Below are positions 38,007-41,934 of a stretch of DNA of 41,934 nucleotides, piece by piece (position 1 is the first letter of the stretch; every line of letters begins with the position of its first letter). A model generated the notes under the pieces. The model ran no database searches. It was not told the DNA's origin and worked only from the letters and a program-made list of their open reading frames with translations. The stretch comes from a virus, in IMG/VR virus record IMGVR_UViG_3300031758_000162, positions 1-41,934 of that record. The stretch is one strand, 5' to 3'. Both the position numbers and the translations under genes were made by a program.

Positions 38007-38328
38007 CGACACTGGAAGGCATCTGCTTTCCAGTGACTCCAATGTGGCATATCCATACCAGATTGTCAAATCGGCGTGGCAATCCAAGCAATTCGGCGCT
38101 TGCCAATGAGCAGGCGCAATCGCCGCGCAATCGCCGCGCGGCGCGGCGGAAGCAGGGCACCGGGGGTACATGGACAAGAAAATCCGACCGGCCCCCCATT
38201 TGTAGGCAACCTCTCAAAGCAAGACCCCAAAAACCATTGTTAACATTAACTTACAACTTCCCCGGCTCGGCCGTTCCAAAAACGCACTGACTTGACACTA
38301 CCGCACCCGCAGGTTACCTTCCCTCCCC
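38007..38328. other. Intergenic region between mini-operon and terminase genes
   Basis: No gene is seen in 322 bases. It holds the inverted repeat at 38010-38035 and, on the - strand, a TTGACA near 38064-38069 that could be a -35 for the mini-operon, with only a weak -10. There is also a GC-rich block at 38114-38150 with the 11-mer GCGCAATCGCC twice in tandem followed by GCGCGGCGCGGCGG. The promoter-like site of the terminase operon lies at the right end. The GC-rich repeats beside the terminase small-subunit gene could be a packaging site. Confidence 0.5.
38292..38320 (+). promoter_or_regulatory. Predicted promoter of the terminase operon (near-leaderless)
   Basis: TTGACA (38292-38297), a 17-nt spacer and TACCTT (38315-38320). 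The -35 is perfect; the -10 is weak. The ATG at 38329 begins 9 nt after the last -10 base, so transcription would start at about +1 to +3 relative to the ATG. There is no Shine-Dalgarno sequence before the ATG, which agrees with a leaderless mRNA. Confidence 0.5.
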
Positions 38329-38778
38329 ATGTTCGCACCCGTCGAGTACACCAAGTGGACCGACCGTCTCTGCTTTGACATTGCCCTCAAGCTGGAGGGC
38401 AGTGGCGAGGACCTGCCGGAAATCCTTGCGCGGCATAGCCTGTCCTCTTCCGAACTCGCGGACATCTCCAAGGACCCGGTGTTCGACAAGAAGGTCAAGC
38501 ACTACCGGGATGAAATCCGCGAGAAGGGCATCACCTTCCGGCTGAAGGCACGCGCACAGGCCGAGGAACTTCTCACGACCTCATGGTCTCTCATCCACCA
38601 CCCGGATGTCAGCGCCGCCGTCAAGGCCGACCTGATCAAGTCCACCGTCAAGTGGGCAGGACTGGAGGTCAAGGGTGACGCGCCAGAAAGCACTGGTGGT
38701 GTGTCGATCACGATCAATCTCGGTGGAACCTCGCAGGAGATGCGCGTTGTCGAACATGAGCCTGCTGAGTCTATTTGA
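38329..38778 (+). CDS. Terminase small subunit (DNA-recognition protein)
   Basis: 149 aa. A helical N-terminal DNA-binding-like region (FDIALKLEGSGEDLPEILAR then HSLSSSELADISKDPVFDKK) contains a turn typical of small terminases. A long helix follows (YRDEIREKGITFRLKARAQA then EELLTTSWSLI), then a C-terminal SAAVKADLIKSTVKWAGLEV segment. The product binds the packaging site and hands DNA to the large subunit. Identification rests on this architecture and on the large subunit gene 140 bases downstream. No Shine-Dalgarno sequence; see the promoter at 38292. Confidence 0.75.
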   Translation: MFAPVEYTKWTDRLCFDIALKLEGSGEDLPEILARHSLSSSELADISKDPVFDKKVKHYRDEIREKGITFRLKARAQAEELLTTSWSLIHHPDVSAAVKADLIKSTVKWAGLEVKGDAPESTGGVSITINLGGTSQEMRVVEHEPAESI

Positions 38779-38929
38779 CGACCGTGGTTGTGCGGTGTTC
38801 ACGTCACCCCTTGCCGCCGCTGAAGTCGAGAGCCAGTTGAGGGACAACAACCTGTCCTTCCGTACACGGATCATCAAGACGCGCAAGCGCGGCCTCGAAT
38901 ATAGGATCGACCTGCTCAATGGGACTTGA
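38756..38929 (+). CDS. 57-aa hypothetical protein between the terminase genes
   Basis: MSLLSLFDDRGCAVFTSPLA then AAEVESQLRDNNLSFRTRII, ending KTRKRGLEYRIDLLNGT. A small alpha/beta protein with a basic C-terminal strand pair. It overlaps the small-subunit gene by 23 nt and the large-subunit gene by 11 nt, so the three are translated together. The ATG at 38756 is used; an upstream ATG in frame would overlap the small-subunit gene more. Possibly a packaging accessory protein; unproven. Confidence 0.6.
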   Translation: MSLLSLFDDRGCAVFTSPLAAAEVESQLRDNNLSFRTRIIKTRKRGLEYRIDLLNGT

Positions 38930-40307
38930 GATCAACTACACGCCGCCGCCCACCGGCAAGCTCTTCATGGAGGATAACTCCAAGATGCGCACGCTCATGG
39001 GACCGGTAGGTTCGGGGAAGAGCGTAACCTGTTCCTTTGAGATCGTGCGCAGGGCCAGCCTGCAAAAGCCTAACGCCCAAGGTATCAGGAAGACCCGCGC
39101 GGCGGTCGTCCGCGAGACGGCACGCCAGCTTCAGGATACCACCATCAAGACCTTCCTCGACTGGTTCCCACCGGGGGTGTGCGGTGAGTACATGCGCACC
39201 ACGAAGACCTACTACTTCAAGGTCGGCAACGTCGAGTGCGAGATCATGTTCCGTGCGCTGGACGACGCGGACGATGTGGCGAACCTCAACTCGCTCGAAC
39301 TGACCTTCGCGTGGTTCAACGAGTGCCGGGACATCCACCCTGACATCGTGGACGCCATGTCCAAGCGTATTGGCCGTTTCCCGTCCGCGAAGGACGGCGG
39401 GCCGACGTGGCACGGGATGTGGGGCGACACCAACCCGCCCACCATGGACACATGGTGGTACTATCAGATGGAGAAGCTGGACCCGAAGGACGGCGTCAGC
39501 CCCAACGACAACGGCTGGGCTGTGTTCAAGCAGCCGTCAGGCCGCAGTCCCTACGCCGAGAACATCGAAAATCTCCCCGATGGTTACTACGACACCCAAG
39601 GACGCTCAGATGAGTACATCCGGGTTTACATCGACGGTGAGTACGGCCTCAGTTCGGCGGGTATGCCTGTGTATAAGTACTTCCGTACTGATTATCACAT
39701 GGCCTCTGAGTGTCTTCGCCATATTGCCAATGGCGTGCGTCCCATTGTGGTGGGCATGGACTTGGGCCTTACGCCTGCTGCTGTCATCGGTCAGCAGGAC
39801 CCGCGCGGGCGGGCGCTCGTCCTTGCCGAGGCGGTCAGCTTCGACATGGGGGTCCAGCGGTTCGTGCGCCAAATCCTCAAGCCACTGCTCTTCGAGCGGT
39901 TTTCGGGGTCGCCCATTCTCGTCGTTACAGACCCCGCTGGCATCCAGCGGGCGCAGACGGACGAGAGGTCGGCGGTGGACATCATCAAGGCCGAAGGGCT
40001 GAAGGTCATCCCGGCGCGGACAAATTCTATCTCCGCGCGTATCAACGCGGTGGATGACTACCTCATGCGGCAGGTGGACGGCGACCCGGCCTTCCTCGTG
40101 GACCCCAGATGTACACAGCTTAAGGCTGCAATGATGGGCGGATATCGCTACAAACCCAAGGGCGACAGCGATATCGATAAGAACAAACACTCACACGTTG
40201 CAGAAGCCTTGCAGTACCTGATGCTGCACATCGCCACGGCGGGTGAGGGTGCGGCCCTTCAGGCGCGGCGCGAGGTCAAGGTGCTTGCCGCCGCAGGCTG
40301 GACGTGA
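38919..40307 (+). CDS. Terminase large subunit (ATPase and nuclease)
   Basis: 462 aa. Walker A: LMGPVGSGKSVTC (residues 28-35). The Walker B-like segment LTFAWFNECRD carries the catalytic Glu after a hydrophobic strand, and TNPPTMDTWWY is a coupling-like motif. The C-terminal RNase H-like nuclease has acidic residues in VVGMDLGLTPA (about Asp281), VVTDPAG (about Asp340), and DKNKHSHVAEALQYLML near 420. It pumps DNA into the prohead and cuts it. The length fits compact podovirus-type large terminases. Overlaps the 57-aa gene by 11 nt. Confidence 0.93.
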   Translation: MGLEINYTPPPTGKLFMEDNSKMRTLMGPVGSGKSVTCSFEIVRRASLQKPNAQGIRKTRAAVVRETARQLQDTTIKTFLDWFPPGVCGEYMRTTKTYYFKVGNVECEIMFRALDDADDVANLNSLELTFAWFNECRDIHPDIVDAMSKRIGRFPSAKDGGPTWHGMWGDTNPPTMDTWWYYQMEKLDPKDGVSPNDNGWAVFKQPSGRSPYAENIENLPDGYYDTQGRSDEYIRVYIDGEYGLSSAGMPVYKYFRTDYHMASECLRHIANGVRPIVVGMDLGLTPAAVIGQQDPRGRALVLAEAVSFDMGVQRFVRQILKPLLFERFSGSPILVVTDPAGIQRAQTDERSAVDIIKAEGLKVIPARTNSISARINAVDDYLMRQVDGDPAFLVDPRCTQLKAAMMGGYRYKPKGDSDIDKNKHSHVAEALQYLMLHIATAGEGAALQARREVKVLAAAGWT

Positions 40308-40353
40308 TAGCTTCCACCTCGGTTTCCTCCCATGAGACCAACCCCTGTGACTT

Positions 40354-40387
40354 GGCCCTCGCCTACCGTCGAGGGCCTTTTTCTTTT
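40354..40387 (+). terminator. Intrinsic terminator after the terminase large subunit
   Basis: GGCCCTCG and CGAGGGCC (40354-40361, 40370-40377) form a perfect 8-bp stem with an 8-nt loop, followed by TTTTTCTTTT. It separates the terminase genes from the portal gene, which has its own promoter-like site just downstream. Confidence 0.88.
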
Positions 40388-40392
40388 GGGTA

Positions 40393-40421
40393 TTGCAACC
40401 ACAGCACAAATCCTCTACAAC
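40393..40421 (+). promoter_or_regulatory. Predicted promoter of the portal/late operon (near-leaderless)
   Basis: TTGCAA (40393-40398), a 17-nt spacer and TACAAC (40416-40421). The ATG at 40430 begins 9 nt after the last -10 base, the same geometry as the terminase promoter at 38292. No Shine-Dalgarno sequence precedes the ATG. The terminator immediately upstream supports a new transcription start here. Confidence 0.55.
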
Positions 40422-40429
40422 TGTAAACC

Positions 40430-41934
40430 ATGGCTGCTGGGTTGAGCATATTCCGTGTAGTCTCGAACGACGAGCTTGCACGGCAGGAACGCGAACAGAT
40501 TGACCGTGAGCTTCAGGCACGGCAGTCCAGTTCCCTCATGCTTGGCATCGTGGATTATCTGCGCGAGTGCTGGGACGCGGCGAAGATCGCCAAGAAGCCA
40601 ATCGAAGACATCATGCTGCGGGCCATGCGCCAGCGCAACGGTGAGTACGAACCCGAGAAGCTCAATGCGATCCAGAAGCAGGGCGGCTCCGAAGTCTACA
40701 TGATGATCACCGAGGTGAAGTGCCGCGCCGCCGAAAGCTGGCTGCGGGACATCCTGCTCGACACAGGCACACCTCCGTGGGACATCCAGCCCACGCCGAT
40801 CCCCGACCTGTCACCTACACAGACACAGGAGATCAAGGCGGCGTTCGCTGACATGGTCGCCCGCCTGCTTCAGGAAGAACTCCGCGCCATGACGCCGTCC
40901 GAGATGGCCGAGGCCAAGGAGGCGGTGTCGCAGGAGTACCGGTTCAAGATGCTTCAGGCGGCGCAGAACCGCGCCGACAAGATGAAGCACAAGATTTCCG
41001 ACCAGTTCGCAGAGGGCGGCTGGGCCGAGAGCTTCAACGACTTCATCACCGACCTCGTCACCTACCCCGCCGCTGTCATCAAGGGTCCCGTCGTGCGCCG
41101 CCAGCGCACACTGGGCTGGCAGAAGGACGCCTCGGGGCGCACCATGGCGGTGCCGGTGGACAAGATCGCGCCTGAGTATGAGCGCGTCGATCCGTTCTAC
41201 TTCTACCCGGAGCCGGGGATCACCCGCATTCAGGATGGGTATTGCTTCCAGCACCACCCGCTGACCCGCACAATGCTCTCCGATCTCATCGGAATGCCCG
41301 GTTACGACGACGCGGCCATCCGCAAACTGCTCGAAGAGGGCAACGGAAGCTCGTGGATCAACCAAGACATTGAGTTGATCAAGGAAGAAGAGGAGCGCAA
41401 GTTCCATACGGAGATGCGCCCGACGCAGATTTTCGACGCTCTGGAGTTCTGGGGCAAGGTTTCCGGTGCGATGCTGCGCGAATGGGGCATGTCGGAGGAC
41501 GAAGTGCCCGATGCGGCGCTCGAATACGACGCAAATGTGTGGGTCTGCGGCAATTTCGTGCTGAAAGCGGTCCTCAACTACGACCCGTTGGGCGAAAAGC
41601 CCTACGCCAAGACCTCGTTCATCAAGTGTCCGGGCGCATTTTGGGGTAAAGGCATCCCCGAAATCATCGAAGACCTGCAAAATATCTGCAATGCGGCTGC
41701 GCGTGCCCTTGTCAACAACATGGGCATCTCGTCTGGACCCCAAGTTGAGGTCAATCTGGAGCGTATTCCGGCCAATGAAGACATCACGCAAATCTACCCA
41801 TGGAAGATTTGGCAGGTCACGAACGATCCGACTGGTTCGAGCGCACCAGCGGTGCGTTTTACGCAGCCTGAAGCAAATGCTCAGATGCTCATGGGCGTCT
41901 ACGAGAGGTTCTCACGCCTAGCCGACGAGCATTC
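40430..41934 (+). CDS. Portal protein, 3'-truncated by the window edge
   Basis: 501 codons are visible with no stop. It starts MAAGLSIFRVVSNDELARQE. A helical N-terminus is followed by GIVDYLRECWDAAKIAKKPI and SEVYMMITEVKCRAAESWLR (head-to-tail portal type), a large charged helical region (residues 120-200), DFITDLVTYPAAVIKGPVVR, VDPFYFYPEPGITRIQDGYC and GAFWGKGIPEIIEDLQNICN then AAARALVNNMG. The last segments are typical of podovirus portals, where a helix before the C-terminal stem lines the DNA channel. Position directly after the terminase agrees. Major capsid and tail genes must follow outside the window. Confidence 0.85.
   Translation, partial: MAAGLSIFRVVSNDELARQEREQIDRELQARQSSSLMLGIVDYLRECWDAAKIAKKPIEDIMLRAMRQRNGEYEPEKLNAIQKQGGSEVYMMITEVKCRAAESWLRDILLDTGTPPWDIQPTPIPDLSPTQTQEIKAAFADMVARLLQEELRAMTPSEMAEAKEAVSQEYRFKMLQAAQNRADKMKHKISDQFAEGGWAESFNDFITDLVTYPAAVIKGPVVRRQRTLGWQKDASGRTMAVPVDKIAPEYERVDPFYFYPEPGITRIQDGYCFQHHPLTRTMLSDLIGMPGYDDAAIRKLLEEGNGSSWINQDIELIKEEEERKFHTEMRPTQIFDALEFWGKVSGAMLREWGMSEDEVPDAALEYDANVWVCGNFVLKAVLNYDPLGEKPYAKTSFIKCPGAFWGKGIPEIIEDLQNICNAAARALVNNMGISSGPQVEVNLERIPANEDITQIYPWKIWQVTNDPTGSSAPAVRFTQPEANAQMLMGVYERFSRLADEH

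Noticed and set aside
37401-38036. 211-aa + strand open frame
   Set aside because: Lies antisense to the mini-operon genes and runs through the perfect hairpins and ribosome-binding sites of three - strand genes.

Overview
The window is most of the genome of a tailed, probably podovirus-type bacteriophage with roughly 58-60% GC DNA. It carries a portal protein, both terminase subunits, a T7-style set of DNA-ejection proteins, its own primase-helicase and a family A DNA polymerase. I saw no integrase, lysogeny repressor, phage RNA polymerase or tRNA. The major capsid, scaffold, tail-tube and fibre genes are absent and presumably lie between the portal (cut by the right end) and the structural gene cut by the left end, if the genome is circular or circularly permuted. 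The host cannot be named. GC content and two promoter-like sites with a strong TTGACA-type -35 and a weak -10 fit a GC-rich proteobacterium, possibly an alphaproteobacterium.

Layout. (1) 1-13422, + strand: the end of the late operon. It holds a virion protein, a glycine/alanine-rich membrane-active protein, a 939-aa protein with a lytic-transglycosylase motif, and a 2901-aa giant protein of the phage 'polyvalent protein' type with a zincin-like domain. A 78-aa gene appears to be embedded in another frame of the giant gene (7523-7759). (2) 13541-36578, - strand: one tightly packed run of 47 genes, mostly joined by ATGA, GTGA or TGATG stop/start overlaps. In transcription order: many small accessory proteins; a MoxR ATPase, DUF3150-like and VWA/zincin trio; a possible Nmad5-like protein; a DnaA domain IV-like protein; an HslV/proteasome-like protein; a dATP/dGTP diphosphohydrolase-like protein; DNA polymerase; dCMP deaminase; a Cas4/AddB-like nuclease; a VRR-NUC nuclease; an SNF2-type helicase; a possible ssDNA-binding protein; the primase-helicase; and an exported lytic transglycosylase as likely endolysin. 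(3) 36665-37290: an AT-rich non-coding region full of short repeats, the best candidate for replication origin and/or early control region. (4) 37328-37961, - strand: a three-gene mini-operon ending in a strong terminator. (5) 38007-38328: an intergenic region with GC-rich repeats, followed on the + strand by terminase small subunit, a 57-aa protein, terminase large subunit, a terminator and the portal.

Several regulatory themes recur. A leader of about 60-70 nt is shared by three - strand genes (first gene, MoxR gene, VWA gene). A second leader type occurs twice. Strong 8-11 bp hairpins without U-tracts sit between stop codons and the next ribosome-binding site. The terminase small-subunit and portal genes each have a promoter-like site ending 8 nt before the ATG and no Shine-Dalgarno sequence, which suggests nearly leaderless late mRNAs.

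Many starts given here were moved inward from the longest open frame, using Shine-Dalgarno sequences and stop/start coupling. Six small genes of 49-58 aa and two peptides of 32 and 24 aa were read directly from the DNA. All functional calls rest on motif recognition by eye; no database search was run.
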